Positions 9,418-18,750 of a stretch of DNA of 58,299 bases are shown one piece after another. Within the stretch, counting starts at the first letter, position 1, and each line of letters opens with the position of its first letter. The translations under genes were made by a program, and so were the position numbers. The stretch spans positions 1-58,299 of the forward strand of contig JAJZOL010000243.1 of assembly GCA_021811565.1 (NCBI GenBank), given 5' to 3'. This DNA comes from a bacterium (GTDB taxonomy: Bacteria; Armatimonadota; Chthonomonadetes; Chthonomonadales; CAJBBX01). Under the pieces are notes generated by a model. The model was not told where the DNA came from. It made no database searches and was given only the letters and a program-made list of their open reading frames with translations.

Positions 9418-10368
9418 ATGCAAAGCGAATACGCGATAGCCCTAAAGGAACTCACCAGGCGTTTCGGGTCTTTCACCGCTGTCGATCGTCTCTCATTTAA
9501 CGTTTCCAAAGGTTCCATCTTCGGTTTCCTTGGTCCTAACGGCAGCGGGAAAACCACCGCAATTCGGATGCTTTGCGGTCTTCTTCAACCTACATCGGGA
9601 GTAGCGTATGTGAACGGATACGATATCCGGACCGATACGGAAGGGGTCAAACGATCCATTGGTTACATGAATCAATCCTTCAGCCTTTACAGGGACTTGA
9701 CAGTAAATGAGAATCTCAATTTCTTTGGAAGCATATACGGTTTGAAAGGCACCCAGTTAACTCAAAGAAAGGATCGAGTGATTCACCTAACCGGTCTGGA
9801 GCCATATTTGGAAAGAGAGAGTGGCAACCTTTCCGGGGGATGGAAGCAACGCCTCGCGATATCAGTCTCGATGATTCATGATCCCGATATCATATTTCTG
9901 GATGAACCAACATCGGGCGTTGATCCCGTAGCTCGCAGGGATTTATGGGATCTTCTTTTTGATCTTGCCGGCGATGGGAAGACACTTTTTGTTACGACTC
10001 ACTATATGGATGAGGCGGAAAGATGCAATCACATCGCTTACATCTTTTTATCCAAATTGATTGCGTTAGGAACGCCGATGGAGCTCAAAGCATTGCCGGA
10101 GGTAACGCCGGAAGGCACGCACCGCATTTCAGTCGTGGTGGAGTACCCGCCAGCAGCATTGGCGGTTATCAAAAAGCTACCCTTTGTCTTGGACGCCACG
10201 ATGGTGGAATCGGAATTGCACATACTGCTTCCTTCCGACCATGGCGATGAGGAGGTGGGGGAGGCTCTGCGTGAGAGCGGATTTGGAAAATGTTCCGTGC
10301 GTGATATCGAGCCCTCTCTGGAGGACGTATTCGTCTCAATCACTAGGAGGCTTGCAAGCAAATCCTGA
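9418..10368 (+). CDS. ABC transporter ATP-binding protein of the HlyD/ABC-2 exporter
   Basis: This is a 316-residue ATPase subunit that powers export with the permease encoded next. Walker A is GPNGSGKTT (about 40-48), the ABC signature LSGGWKQR (about 139-146), and Walker B with the following Glu IIFLDEPTSGVDP (about 161-173); the H-loop is TTHYMDEAE. The C-terminal ~90 residues after the ATPase core end in a segment typical of drug-type ABC-2 ATPases (SLEDVFVSITR). The ATG directly follows the HlyD stop, and the stop overlaps the permease start by one base (TGATG), so translation is coupled. Confidence 0.94.
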   Translation: MQSEYAIALKELTRRFGSFTAVDRLSFNVSKGSIFGFLGPNGSGKTTAIRMLCGLLQPTSGVAYVNGYDIRTDTEGVKRSIGYMNQSFSLYRDLTVNENLNFFGSIYGLKGTQLTQRKDRVIHLTGLEPYLERESGNLSGGWKQRLAISVSMIHDPDIIFLDEPTSGVDPVARRDLWDLLFDLAGDGKTLFVTTHYMDEAERCNHIAYIFLSKLIALGTPMELKALPEVTPEGTHRISVVVEYPPAALAVIKKLPFVLDATMVESELHILLPSDHGDEEVGEALRESGFGKCSVRDIEPSLEDVFVSITRRLASKS

Positions 10369-11468
10369 TGAAGAGCTCATGGAAAACATCATTTTACGGT
10401 TTTGGCAGCATTGCCAGAAAAGAGATAATACATCTCTCACGTGACAGAACAACGCTCTTCATCGCTATGCTCATCCCTGTCATTCAACTGACGCTTTTCG
10501 GTTTCGCTATCAATTTCGACGTGCGTCACATTCGAACCGTCGTGTTAGATATGGATCGCAGCAATGACAGCCGACAATATCTTCAATCACTGCACAATAC
10601 TCAGTACCTGGATATCATCGGGACCGCCAGCACTCCGTCGGAATTGGAAAATGATATGCGTTCAGGTTACGCTCGTGTGGGAATCATCATTCCGCCGGAT
10701 TTTTCTCGAAAGTACGATTCAGGGCAGGTACCGGAGGTCCGTGCCCTCATCGACGGATCGGACAGTACTGTTGCGCTTCGCGCGCAAATCGCATTCAACA
10801 AGCCACCACCCATTCCGCCAAGCGGATCCGTAAACGTCCGTTTTAATATCCTCTACAATCCGGATATGCGCACCGAAACCTTCATGATTCCCGGACTCAT
10901 CGGGGTCATTATGCAGATTGTCACGATCTCGCTCACGAGTTTCAGCTTGGTGAGGGAGAAGGAGAATGGCACGCTCGAGCAGTTAATGGTGACACCAGTG
11001 GGAAGACTAGGAATGATGATAGGGAAATTATTGCCTTATGCCACATTGGCGTTAATTGAAATGGTTGGGGTGATCTTTCTGGGCAAAACAATCTTTGATG
11101 TGCAGCCAGCGGGGAATGTGCTCCTTCTGCTGCTACTCTCCATTCCCTTTATTGTATCCACATTGTCGCTGGGATTGCTGATAAGCACCATCGCAAACAA
11201 TCAGGCGCAAGCCATGCAACTGACCATGCTCATCACACTCCCTACGATCCTTTTAACCGGATTCGTCTTTCCGAGACAGACCATGCCTGGGATTCTCTAT
11301 TTGCTTTCTTATGTGTTCCCCGCCACATTTTTTCTTGAAATCTTGCGAGGGATGATCGTGAGAGGGGCGGGAGTGATGGATTTATGGCAAGACTGGACCG
11401 GATTGATTGTCATCGCTACGGTCTTACTTACTCTCGCCACCTCGCGGTTTCGGAAGATATCGGGATAA
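10368..11468 (+). CDS. ABC-2 type permease of the HlyD exporter
   Basis: This is a 366-residue inner-membrane permease of the YbhR/YbhS type. There is one N-terminal helix (TLFIAMLIPVIQLTLFGFAI, about 28-47), then a large extracytoplasmic domain (about 50-175), then five further helices ending at about 358. The conserved cytoplasmic segment VREKENGTLEQLMVTPV, which marks ABC-2 permeases, is at about 197-213. With the upstream ATPase and HlyD protein it makes a complete tripartite efflux or lipid/drug export system. The cargo cannot be read from sequence; only one permease is present, whereas YbhFGSR has two. It converges on aspS with a 4-nt gap. Confidence 0.92.
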   Translation: MKSSWKTSFYGFGSIARKEIIHLSRDRTTLFIAMLIPVIQLTLFGFAINFDVRHIRTVVLDMDRSNDSRQYLQSLHNTQYLDIIGTASTPSELENDMRSGYARVGIIIPPDFSRKYDSGQVPEVRALIDGSDSTVALRAQIAFNKPPPIPPSGSVNVRFNILYNPDMRTETFMIPGLIGVIMQIVTISLTSFSLVREKENGTLEQLMVTPVGRLGMMIGKLLPYATLALIEMVGVIFLGKTIFDVQPAGNVLLLLLLSIPFIVSTLSLGLLISTIANNQAQAMQLTMLITLPTILLTGFVFPRQTMPGILYLLSYVFPATFFLEILRGMIVRGAGVMDLWQDWTGLIVIATVLLTLATSRFRKISG

Positions 11469-11472
11469 ACGA

Positions 11473-13311
11473 TTAATCTTCTTTGGGATAAACCACCTGC
11501 AGATGCAACTCCTCCAACTGTTTATCGTCGACCGGAGACGGGGCGTCCATAAGCGGATCGCTTCCGCCGCCGATTTTGGGAAATGCTATCACTTCCCTAA
11601 TATTGTCTGTGTCCATTAGGAACATCAACAAACGATCTATTCCTGGAGCAATACCGCCATGTGGCGGGGCGCCGTACTGAAACGCCTCAAGCATGTGACC
11701 GAAACGCTCCCTCTGGACTTCCTCGGATATGCCTAGGAGATCAAAGACCTTGCGTTGAATGTCCGAACGATGAATTCGAATGGATCCTGATGCCCACTCG
11801 GTCCCGTTGCATACCAGATCATAGCACACAGCGCGCACCTTGGCAGGATCTCTTTCCATAAACTCAATATCCTCTGGATGCGGCATGGTGAAGGGATGGT
11901 GCATAGCGTCCCAGCGTTTCTCCTCTTCATTCCATTCGACCAGCGGAAAATCCGTTATCCAACAAAAATGCAATACATTGGGATCGGCAAGCTGCAGCCT
12001 TTTACCGATCTCGTTACGCAACCTGCCGAGAACGTTCGCGACAACTTCGCTCTTATCGGCGCTGAACGCAACCAAGTCTCCGGGTTGGGCTTCGCATGCA
12101 CGAAGAATTCCAATCAACTCCTCCTCGGTAAGAAACTTGCCGATAGGGCCACGCACCATCAGTTCTCCAGCTTTTATGCGTTGGATCGACGCTCCACCCG
12201 TTCCAAGATTCTCCACAAGAAGATACGCAAGCCCCTTGGCGCCAAAGTTTTTGGCAAAAACAGTGAGATCGTCGATCTCTTTGCGGGATAACGACGCGCC
12301 TTGAGGATATCGCAGAGCTTTAACCTGTCCTCCGGAAGCCAAAGCCGATTTAAAAACTCCGCATTCCGTTTTACTTAATATATCACCCAAATCTATCAAT
12401 TCCAGCCCGAATCGGAGATCCGGCTTATCGTTGCCGAATCGTCTCATGGATTCATCATAGGTAAGCCTAGTGAAGGGTACGCTTCCCAGCCGTTTGGAGG
12501 ATAGCTTTTGAATGATTTCAATTGTGAGCCCCTCCGTTATTTGAAGGATATCCTCCTGGGTTACATAAGACATCTCCAAATCGAGTTGCGTGAACTCCGG
12601 CTGTCTATCCGCGCGCTGAGCTTCATCGCGAAAACAGCGAGCAATCTGATAATATCTTTCGCAACCTGCCACCATCAGTAATTGCTTGTATTGCTGAGGA
12701 GACTGGGGCAAGGCGTAAAACAAACCGGCTTCCAATCGGTAAGGAACAAGGTAGTCTCTCGCCCCTTCGGGAGTGGATTTGGTAATAATGGGAGTTTCAA
12801 TTTCGAGGAAGCCATGTCGGTTCAGATATTCGCGTATAAGATTCACAACATCGTGCCGAAGTTTGAGCATCGCCTGCATCTTGGGTCGGCGTAGATCAAG
12901 ATATCTGTACTTGAGACGCAACTCCTCGTTCACAGACGCCATTTGCGTTTCATCGCTTAACTGAAATGGCAACGGCTGACGGCTTGGGTTGAGGATGATC
13001 ATGTTATGGATATGGACCTCCACATCTCCCGTGGCGAGATTGGGGTTCTCCATGCCATCCATTCTTCGTTTTATTTCGCCCGTTACTGAGACGGAACATT
13101 CAGGACGGACGGACGATGCAAGCAGCACCATATCAGCCGATTCGGATGCATCCGCCCTAACCTGCACCATCCCCGTTCGATCACGCAAGTCGATGAAAAC
13201 CAAATCACCGTGATCACGCACGCTATTCGCCCACCCATTAAGAGTTACAATCTGTCCTATGTGTTCGGCGCGCGGGGCTCCGCAATAGATCGTTCTCTGC
13301 CAAGATTCCAA
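11473..13311 (-). CDS. aspS: aspartyl-tRNA synthetase
   Basis: This class II synthetase charges tRNA-Asp (possibly also tRNA-Asn). Domain order is normal for the bacterial type: an OB-fold anticodon-binding domain (RTIYCGAPRAEHIGQ, VTLNGWANSVRDHG), motif 2 with FRDEAQRADRQPEFTQLDLEMSY, the bacterial GAD insertion, and motif 3 GGIAPGIDRLLMFL. The ORF track start at 13407 adds 32 residues unlike the family. The better start is TTG at 13311, eight bases after AAAGGAG, giving 612 residues beginning MESWQRTIYCG. A family A miniature element lies about 110 bp upstream. Confidence 0.95.
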   Translation of the reverse strand: MESWQRTIYCGAPRAEHIGQIVTLNGWANSVRDHGDLVFIDLRDRTGMVQVRADASESADMVLLASSVRPECSVSVTGEIKRRMDGMENPNLATGDVEVHIHNMIILNPSRQPLPFQLSDETQMASVNEELRLKYRYLDLRRPKMQAMLKLRHDVVNLIREYLNRHGFLEIETPIITKSTPEGARDYLVPYRLEAGLFYALPQSPQQYKQLLMVAGCERYYQIARCFRDEAQRADRQPEFTQLDLEMSYVTQEDILQITEGLTIEIIQKLSSKRLGSVPFTRLTYDESMRRFGNDKPDLRFGLELIDLGDILSKTECGVFKSALASGGQVKALRYPQGASLSRKEIDDLTVFAKNFGAKGLAYLLVENLGTGGASIQRIKAGELMVRGPIGKFLTEEELIGILRACEAQPGDLVAFSADKSEVVANVLGRLRNEIGKRLQLADPNVLHFCWITDFPLVEWNEEEKRWDAMHHPFTMPHPEDIEFMERDPAKVRAVCYDLVCNGTEWASGSIRIHRSDIQRKVFDLLGISEEVQRERFGHMLEAFQYGAPPHGGIAPGIDRLLMFLMDTDNIREVIAFPKIGGGSDPLMDAPSPVDDKQLEELHLQVVYPKED

Positions 13312-13423
13312 AACGATGACTCCTTTAATATAAATAGCCCATGCGGCTGCAAAATTCCCTGGGAATTCCAAACTGAGATCAAAATCCCCCACGTTTGAAC
13401 AACGCAATCGATTTATCTCTGAT

Positions 13424-13511
13424 CAGGTAATTGCAAAATTCGTTTGAAGGTGTTTAGCCGAGCTTGAAATGAGCGATAATAGCCTCATTTTCTGAATTTT
13501 GCAATTACCTC
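13424..13511. mobile_element. miniature inverted-repeat element family A, copy 1 (88 bp)
   Basis: The ends are perfect 17-bp inverted repeats: AGGTAATTGCAAAATTC on the left and its complement on the right. An extra unpaired C lies outside each, as in the other copies. The internal core GAAATGAGCGATAATAGCC is shared by all three copies and can form an inner stem with CTCATTTTC. The 4-bp sequence TGAT flanks both sides and is the probable target-site duplication. It carries no coding capacity. It lies between the receiver-like gene and aspS. Confidence 0.88.
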
Positions 13512-13604
13512 TGATAATATTACTTTAAATGCTTAATGATGAACGGCTCAACGGTATTCCGTATAAGTCCTCAATGCAAGGTCAGTTCCGCAATTGGATG
13601 ATAA

Positions 13605-14111
13605 TCACTGTTCCTCAAGTTCCTCATGAAGAACATCGTTTCTTATGACAGGCGGTTCCCCTTTTATATGTTGGTATAGTTCTGCGAGAACCTCCGTGGC
13701 GTGCAGGGACTTCCATGGAGTGTAAAGTGCCATATCATACAATTCAAATGCCGCCTTAGCGTCCTCTTCAGCATCAAAAACGCCAATGATATATACGCCT
13801 TGTGGACGAAATCGTTGTGCCGCCTTGAAAAACCCCAATTCTCGGTTTCTGCCGAAATCATCTGACAGCACGAGTATGTTCGTCTCGTGTTGATTAAGTA
13901 TACCGATGGGGTCCTCCTTATTTAGCAGACTGCGCACCTCCCAATGGAACATGGATAGTGCTCGAAGCATTCGTGTGCGAAACTTTGGTCGATGTATTGC
14001 GACCAAAACTTTAAAAGGTTTTGGTTTGACAGCCACGCCCCCTTCGAGTGCGGCTTTTCTTCTTGCAGCGGCTCGGCTCGCCCTTAAACCTCTTTCCTTT
14101 GCATTATGCAT
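13605..14111 (-). CDS. receiver-like (CheY-fold) protein lacking the canonical acidic pair, downstream of hisS
   Basis: This is a 168-residue cytoplasmic protein. A basic, low-complexity N-terminus (KERGLRASRAAARRKAA) is followed by an alternating alpha/beta domain at about 33-150 that aligns by eye with response-regulator receivers: KVLVAIHRPKFRTRML, NILVLSDDFGRN, GVYIIGVFDAEEDA, DMALYTPWKSL. The acidic pair after the first strand is absent. The usual Lys before Pro is replaced by Thr (YTP). Phosphorylation in the normal way is therefore doubtful, although Asp residues follow the third strand. It starts 4 nt after hisS and is surely co-transcribed. Function is unknown; the receiver fold is an inference. 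Confidence 0.65.
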   Translation of the reverse strand: MHNAKERGLRASRAAARRKAALEGGVAVKPKPFKVLVAIHRPKFRTRMLRALSMFHWEVRSLLNKEDPIGILNQHETNILVLSDDFGRNRELGFFKAAQRFRPQGVYIIGVFDAEEDAKAAFELYDMALYTPWKSLHATEVLAELYQHIKGEPPVIRNDVLHEELEEQ

Positions 14112-14115
14112 CGTA

Positions 14116-15447
14116 TCATCCTTTATATTCTTCGTCCTGGCAATTTACGCCGAGTGATTTGGTTAGTTCTCGAAAGTATTGAACAACAGAGGAAATTGGA
14201 ATAGTAACTTGATCTTTTTCACCGGTCATTTTTTTCACCACGGCTTCACCGTGTTCAATTTCATCAGGTCCAATGATAAGCATATATTTTGCGCCTAATT
14301 TATCCGAATGTTTCATTTGCAACTTCAATCTTCTCTGGGAGTAGTCCGTATCGGTTGAGATGCCAGCCCGTCGTAGTTCATGTATTAGCTTGGCGGCGGT
14401 ACGTTTTGTTTCGTCCCCCAGAGCCGCTACAAACACCATAGGGGACTCGTCCTTCATTGGCAAGTCAATCCCAAGCTGATCCAACGCAAGCAAACATCGC
14501 TCCGTCCCTATGCCAAATCCGATGCCAGGGGTTGGCATGCCACCAATCTCCTCAACAAGGCCGTCGTAACGCCCCCCTCCGCCAATTGCGTTTTGAGCTC
14601 CCAATGCGGGACAGACGATCTCAAAAGCGGTTTTCGTGTAATAATCGAATCCTCTCACGAGATTGGTGTCTATAACATACTGAACGGATAACGCATCAAG
14701 ATAACTTTTTAATGTTTCGAAGTGCTCCCGACACTCCTCGCAGAGGTGATCAAGGAGGATGGGAGCCCCTTCCAATGCGCGTTTGTCTCTTTCATCTTTG
14801 CTATCAAGCATGCGCAAGGGATTCACATCAAAACGCATTCTGTTATCTTCGCTCATCATATCCAAACGCGGGCGGGCGAACTCCAGCAAGGCTTCACGAT
14901 ACTTCGGACGGCAAATAGGGCATCCGACGGAATTTAGTTTCAGTTCGGTTGAGGGGATTCCCAAACGTTCGTAAAAACCCATCGCGAGCGTGATAATTTC
15001 CGCATCGAGCGCGGGATCCTTCGAGCCTATGGCCTCGACACCGGTTTGTTGGTGCTCCCTGAAACGTCCTTTTTGCCCCCGCTCATACCGATAGATGGAG
15101 GCGATATAATAAAGCTTGACAAGCGAATTATCGACGTGTAGATTGTGCTCCACATAAGCTCTAATTGCCGGCGCCGTTCCCTCGGGACGCAAAGTCATGC
15201 TTCTTCCGCCGCGATCGATGAAGGAGAACATCTCCTTGCTCACGATGTCGGTGCCTTGTCCGATGCTTCTCAAAAACAGCTCGGTCTGCTCCATCACGGG
15301 GGTGCGGATTTGTTTGTATCCGTACAAGAGGCAAATATCCTCGAAAATACGTTCCAGCGTCCTCCATTTGGAGCTATACAGCCACTTGTCCTTCGAAGGC
15401 TCAAAGGGCAGTACATCATGCATATAGGGTGGCGCGGAGTATTTCAT
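14116..15447 (-). CDS. hisS: histidyl-tRNA synthetase
   Basis: This is a 443-residue class II synthetase that charges tRNA-His. It shows the family motifs in order: TPVMEQTELFLRSIGQGTDIV, motif 2 YRYERGQKGRFREHQQTG, the histidine-binding LVRGFDYYTKTAFEI, and motif 3 GIGFGIGTERCLL. The C-terminal anticodon-binding domain includes FVAALGDETKRTAAKL. GGAGAG precedes the ATG by about eight bases, and a strong promoter is visible just upstream. It is followed after 4 nt by the receiver-like gene. Confidence 0.96.
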   Translation of the reverse strand: MKYSAPPYMHDVLPFEPSKDKWLYSSKWRTLERIFEDICLLYGYKQIRTPVMEQTELFLRSIGQGTDIVSKEMFSFIDRGGRSMTLRPEGTAPAIRAYVEHNLHVDNSLVKLYYIASIYRYERGQKGRFREHQQTGVEAIGSKDPALDAEIITLAMGFYERLGIPSTELKLNSVGCPICRPKYREALLEFARPRLDMMSEDNRMRFDVNPLRMLDSKDERDKRALEGAPILLDHLCEECREHFETLKSYLDALSVQYVIDTNLVRGFDYYTKTAFEIVCPALGAQNAIGGGGRYDGLVEEIGGMPTPGIGFGIGTERCLLALDQLGIDLPMKDESPMVFVAALGDETKRTAAKLIHELRRAGISTDTDYSQRRLKLQMKHSDKLGAKYMLIIGPDEIEHGEAVVKKMTGEKDQVTIPISSVVQYFRELTKSLGVNCQDEEYKG

Positions 15448-15478
15448 GCGACATCTCTCCAGGATATTGATATTTGAT

Positions 15479-15508
15479 ATTGTACCGGTATAAGTTCCAT
15501 TGGGTCAA
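15479..15508 (-). promoter_or_regulatory. sigma-70-type promoter of hisS
   Basis: On the minus strand, TTGACC (15508-15503) and TACAAT (15484-15479) are separated by 18 bases. The -10 lies about 30 bases before the hisS ATG, leaving a short leader that holds the GGAGAG ribosome-binding site. Confidence 0.7.
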
Positions 15509-15695
15509 ATGAGCGGTTGCAGAAGAGGGGTGAGTGCATGAGGGGGTTCAGTCATAATCGGAAAAGCTTATATCCTATCTCTTCGGAAGTCAATGGGAAA
15601 AAGTGTCCTTCGTCTCCCTGCCATTCCGTAGTGTGACACCCAATATTCGATACAATGAACCTCCGCCAGGGTTGGAAACGCCTCGCCTCAAGAGA

Positions 15696-16448
15696 TTAAT
15701 GAGACATGGATTCCATGATTTCATCGGGGATGTCGAAATTGGAGTAGACATTCTGAACATCATCGTGCTCTTCCAACTGCTCAATCAATGCAAGTACCTG
15801 ACTCGCCTCTTTTGCGTTGACAGTAACCGTGGAGGCGGGCAACATGGTTCTCTCGGATTCCAAAATTGAGATGCCCGCTTTTCTTATGGCGTCTTCCACA
15901 AACGGCAGGTCACCAGGAGTCGTGTAAACCTCGAAAACATCTTCGGTTGTCTTTACATCCTCGGCGCCCGCCTCCAAGGCCAACACAATCAAACTATCCT
16001 CATCCGTCGCATCTTTGGGGATTGTGATTAATCCTTGAGGGGAGTTGAACATGTACGCAACGGATCCACTCTCTCCAAGTCTGCCTCCGCGTTTCGTGAA
16101 AATGCTGCGAATATCCGCTACCGTGCGATTTTTATTATCCGTCGCACACTCCACTAAAATCGCAACTCCGCCCGGGGCGTAGCCTTCGTATACCAACTCT
16201 TCAATCATAGCCCCTTCGATTTCGCCGGTTCCACGCTGGATAGCGTTTTTAATCTTATCGGCGGGCATGGAGTTTTCCTTGGCTTTCTGTATGGCGAGTC
16301 GAAGGCGCAAGTTGGCATCCGGATTACCGCCGCCACTCTTCGCGGCAACAATGATCTCTCTCGCCAGTTTCGTGAATTTGGCGCCGCGTTCGGCGTCCAT
16401 TTTTCCTTTCTTCAGGCGAATATTATGCCACTTGGAATGTCCGGACAT
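15696..16448 (-). CDS. YebC/PmpR-family protein
   Basis: This is a 250-residue member of the YebC/TACO1 family, a widely conserved cytoplasmic protein described as a DNA-binding regulator and as a helper of ribosomes at proline-rich stretches. The N-terminal signature MSGHSKWHNIRLKKGKMDAE is intact, followed by FTKLAREIIVAAKSGGGNPD, YEGYAPGGVAILVE and DNKNRTVADIRSIFTKRGG. Length is as expected. It is monocistronic in this window, with an extended -10 promoter about 120 bp upstream. The usual ruvC neighbour is not present. Confidence 0.95.
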   Translation of the reverse strand: MSGHSKWHNIRLKKGKMDAERGAKFTKLAREIIVAAKSGGGNPDANLRLRLAIQKAKENSMPADKIKNAIQRGTGEIEGAMIEELVYEGYAPGGVAILVECATDNKNRTVADIRSIFTKRGGRLGESGSVAYMFNSPQGLITIPKDATDEDSLIVLALEAGAEDVKTTEDVFEVYTTPGDLPFVEDAIRKAGISILESERTMLPASTVTVNAKEASQVLALIEQLEEHDDVQNVYSNFDIPDEIMESMSH

Positions 16449-16569
16449 GCGTGGGAGGCTCCTTTCAGGACTCGGATGGAAATCTAAGATTGGTCAGGAA
16501 TGAGAAATACGGATTTCATTACAACCTATGTACCAAAGATGTAATAAGACTAATTCCACAATTGCTTAC

Positions 16570-16578
16570 ATTATAGCA
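16570..16578 (-). promoter_or_regulatory. extended -10 promoter upstream of yebC
   Basis: On the minus strand the sequence TGCTATAAT (TG-N-TATAAT) lies about 122 bases before the yebC ATG. No good -35 is present at the usual distance. The same TGCTATAAT occurs ahead of mreB and pepV. Confidence 0.5.
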
Positions 16579-16879
16579 TATTTCGCGAGTACGTTAGCCC
16601 CCTATTTCGAAGAGGGTGTGACCCAAATCATGCGGAGAAATACACGCCGCACACCTTGTCTCGCATTTCTTAATTATATTTGTGCGTTCATGAGGAGATT
16701 TCTCCTCCTCCGCTTCACCGTACCTCCCAGCTCACCTGCAAGATGAGCGGCGCGTAAACAAAGCATGGATACAGCGCCGTTCCCGCCCACATCATGCCCG
16801 GCGTCCTCATATCCCTATTCAAAACATGAAGTACGCTTCTTGCCCCGTCATCGTCAGGAAGCATCTCTCTCGCCTTTTT

Positions 16880-17615
16880 GCATCCCCTTGATCAAATGCG
16901 TGTTTTTCAACAGCGAGGCTGCTTCGCGCCAAATAAAAAGGAAACTCTCTTTTTTTACCAAACGAACCCAAGGATTCTCCGGAGAAGTGAGACCTCGCAC
17001 GACCGGGATGAGTGAAGCGATCTTATCCGATTCATTTTCCATCCATAGGTATGGTTGCAGCCTGTTTTACTCTCGGGTATGCCGGGTATCGGGTGTCGGG
17101 TATCGGGTATCGGGCATGTCCGGAAGTCCTTCAATTTGCCGATTAAGCGCTTGCGTCCCCTTCGTCAAATGCGTGTTTTTCAACAACGAGGCGGCTGCGC
17201 CAAATAAAAAAGGAAACTCTCTTTTTTTACCAAACGAACCCAAGGATTCTTCGGAGAAGTGAGACCTCGCACGACCGGGATGAGTGAAGCGATCCTATCC
17301 GATTCGTTTTCCATCCATAGGTATGGTTGCAGCCTGTTTTACTCTCGGGTATGCCGGGTATCGGGTGTCGGGTATCGGGTATCGGGCATATCCGGAAGTC
17401 CTTCAATCTGCCGATTAAGCGCTTGCATCCCCTTGGTCAAATGCGTGTTTTTCAACAGCGAGGCGGTTGCGCCAAATAAAAAAGGAAACTCTCTTTTTTT
17501 ACCAAACGAACCCAAGGATTCTCCGGAGAAGTGAGACCTCGTACTACCGGGATGAGTTAAGCGATCTTATCTGATTCGTTTTCCATCCATAGGTATGGTT
17601 GCAGCCTGTTTTACT
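16880..17615. repeat. tandem repeat, about 272 bp, 2.7 copies
   Basis: The segment running from TCAAATGCGTGTTTTTCAAC through CCATCCATAGGTATGGTTGC recurs with anchor positions 16892, 17165 and 17437, a period of 273 then 272 bp. The copies differ only by scattered substitutions and a one-base gap. Inside the first two copies is a 7-bp micro-repeat (GGGTATC, about six units) near 17075-17116 and 17347-17388; the third copy stops just before it. No ribosome-binding site or family resemblance supports the ORFs that cross it. Confidence 0.88.
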
Positions 17616-17886
17616 ATCGTTTTTTCGTAAGGCGAGATCAAGCAACATAAAATTCATTTACTCCGTGAGCAACTGGATAGCGAGGAAGGCGCTTAGAAAG
17701 ACCATATCGCTTCTTTATATTAACCCTCGGACCGTAACGGCATATCAACTTAAAGTGAGGATGATAGCCAACCTATCAAAAATGGCGCACCGCGCATTAG
17801 AGGATGGCGACATATTTGCAATTTGCGGTGCCATTCAATCCTCTTCGTACTGAAGGTAAGCTTCCTGTTTTGGTTTTTTGACTATA

Positions 17887-17975
17887 CAGGTAATTGCAAA
17901 ATTCGATTTCAAAGTATTTCATCGAACGTGAAATGAGCGATAATAGCCACATCTCCTGAATTTTGCAATTACCTC
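17887..17975. mobile_element. miniature inverted-repeat element family A, copy 2 (89 bp)
   Basis: It has the same 17-bp terminal inverted repeats as copy 1 and the shared core GAAATGAGCGATAATAGCC. It is much closer to copy 3 than to copy 1 along its whole length. TATA flanks both ends as a 4-bp direct repeat. It lies at the right-hand side of the gene desert. Confidence 0.88.
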
Positions 17976-18129
17976 TATATTAACCATTACGACAGGAGAC
18001 TTTTGTATTGCTTCCTTTGTGTATAATCTTTTGCGTTTATTTTATATAGTCTATATATATACATATGTGAATCCACCAGATTTGAGTCGCACGGGTTCGA
18101 AGATGACGATAGAGCTTCCGCGTAATGAT

Positions 18130-18750
18130 TTAAGACGTCTTCCCATCGCCTTTTGACTTCGATTTTCTGATGCTTGTTTCCGTGCCTTCCCGCAACCTTT
18201 TGAGATTTGATCGGTGCCTGTACAGAATAAGAAGCGACCCGGCTATAGCGATGGATAATCGCGGCGTATCATGAGGATTAAATACGATTATGAACGGAAC
18301 CGACGCTAGGGCGGCGATTATGGAGGAAACGGAAACATATCCCGTGATCGCCAGCAAAACGCCCCATAAGGCGAAACACGCTATGGCGGTCTGCCAGGAT
18401 AATCCAAAAAGAACGCCCAACCCTGTGGCAACGCTCTTACCACCCTTAAAACCAAGGAAGGGGGATAGGCTGTGCCCGAAAATGGAGCATAACCCTGAAA
18501 GCACCTGCCAGGTTGAAGCGGTGTGCATAAAATGAGCCGCGACGAAGGGCGGAAGGAAACCCTTCAACACATCGAGCGTGAAAACCAATACCCCCGCAGG
18601 CTTGCCAACGACTCTATAGACGTTCGTGGCACCGATGTTACCGCTTCCGTGCTCTCTTACATCAATACCGACCCACCATTTGGCGATGAGCAAACCGAAC
18701 GGAATTGCGCCTAACAGATAGGAGCCAATCAAAAGACCGACAATGATCAT
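18130..18750 (-). CDS. plsY: acyl-phosphate:glycerol-3-phosphate acyltransferase
   Basis: PlsY transfers an acyl group from acyl-phosphate to glycerol-3-phosphate, the first step of phospholipid synthesis, at the inner membrane. Visible family motifs are GSYLLGAIPFGLLIAKW, REHGSGNIGATNVYRVVGK, and GHSLSPFLGFKGGKSVATGLG, with about five membrane helices and a basic C-terminus. The ORF track starts at 18804 with a GTG. I prefer the ATG at 18750 (MIIVGLLIGSYLLG), which matches the usual PlsY N-terminus and has GGTGA about nine bases upstream. It lies downstream of hemW on the same strand. Confidence 0.92.
   Translation of the reverse strand: MIIVGLLIGSYLLGAIPFGLLIAKWWVGIDVREHGSGNIGATNVYRVVGKPAGVLVFTLDVLKGFLPPFVAAHFMHTASTWQVLSGLCSIFGHSLSPFLGFKGGKSVATGLGVLFGLSWQTAIACFALWGVLLAITGYVSVSSIIAALASVPFIIVFNPHDTPRLSIAIAGSLLILYRHRSNLKRLREGTETSIRKSKSKGDGKTS

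Larger units (their letters stand above)
16449..18129. other. 1.7-kb region without a recognisable gene
   Basis: Between yebC and plsY I see no convincing gene. It holds the yebC promoter, a short perfect hairpin (GAGGAGATTTCTCCTC near 16691), a ~272-bp tandem repeat and a family A miniature element. The ORFs in the track here (16528, 16765, 17259, 17599) match no family I know. Two of them are simply readings through the tandem repeat, which keeps frame because its first period is 273 bp. Confidence 0.6.

Noticed and set aside
16528-16746. 72-aa ORF upstream of yebC
   Set aside because: It covers the yebC promoter on the opposite strand and shows no protein-like pattern.
16765-17534. ORFs of 165 and 91 aa with repeated sequence
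   Set aside because: They read through a DNA tandem repeat whose period happens to be a multiple of three. No ribosome-binding site and no family resemblance, and the reverse strand is equally open in part.
17599-17853. 84-aa ORF at the end of the tandem repeat
   Set aside because: It starts inside the repeat and has no ribosome-binding site or recognisable motif.
18061-18110. GGTTCGA-like tRNA arm near 18098
   Set aside because: No matching acceptor, anticodon or D-arm could be folded around it.
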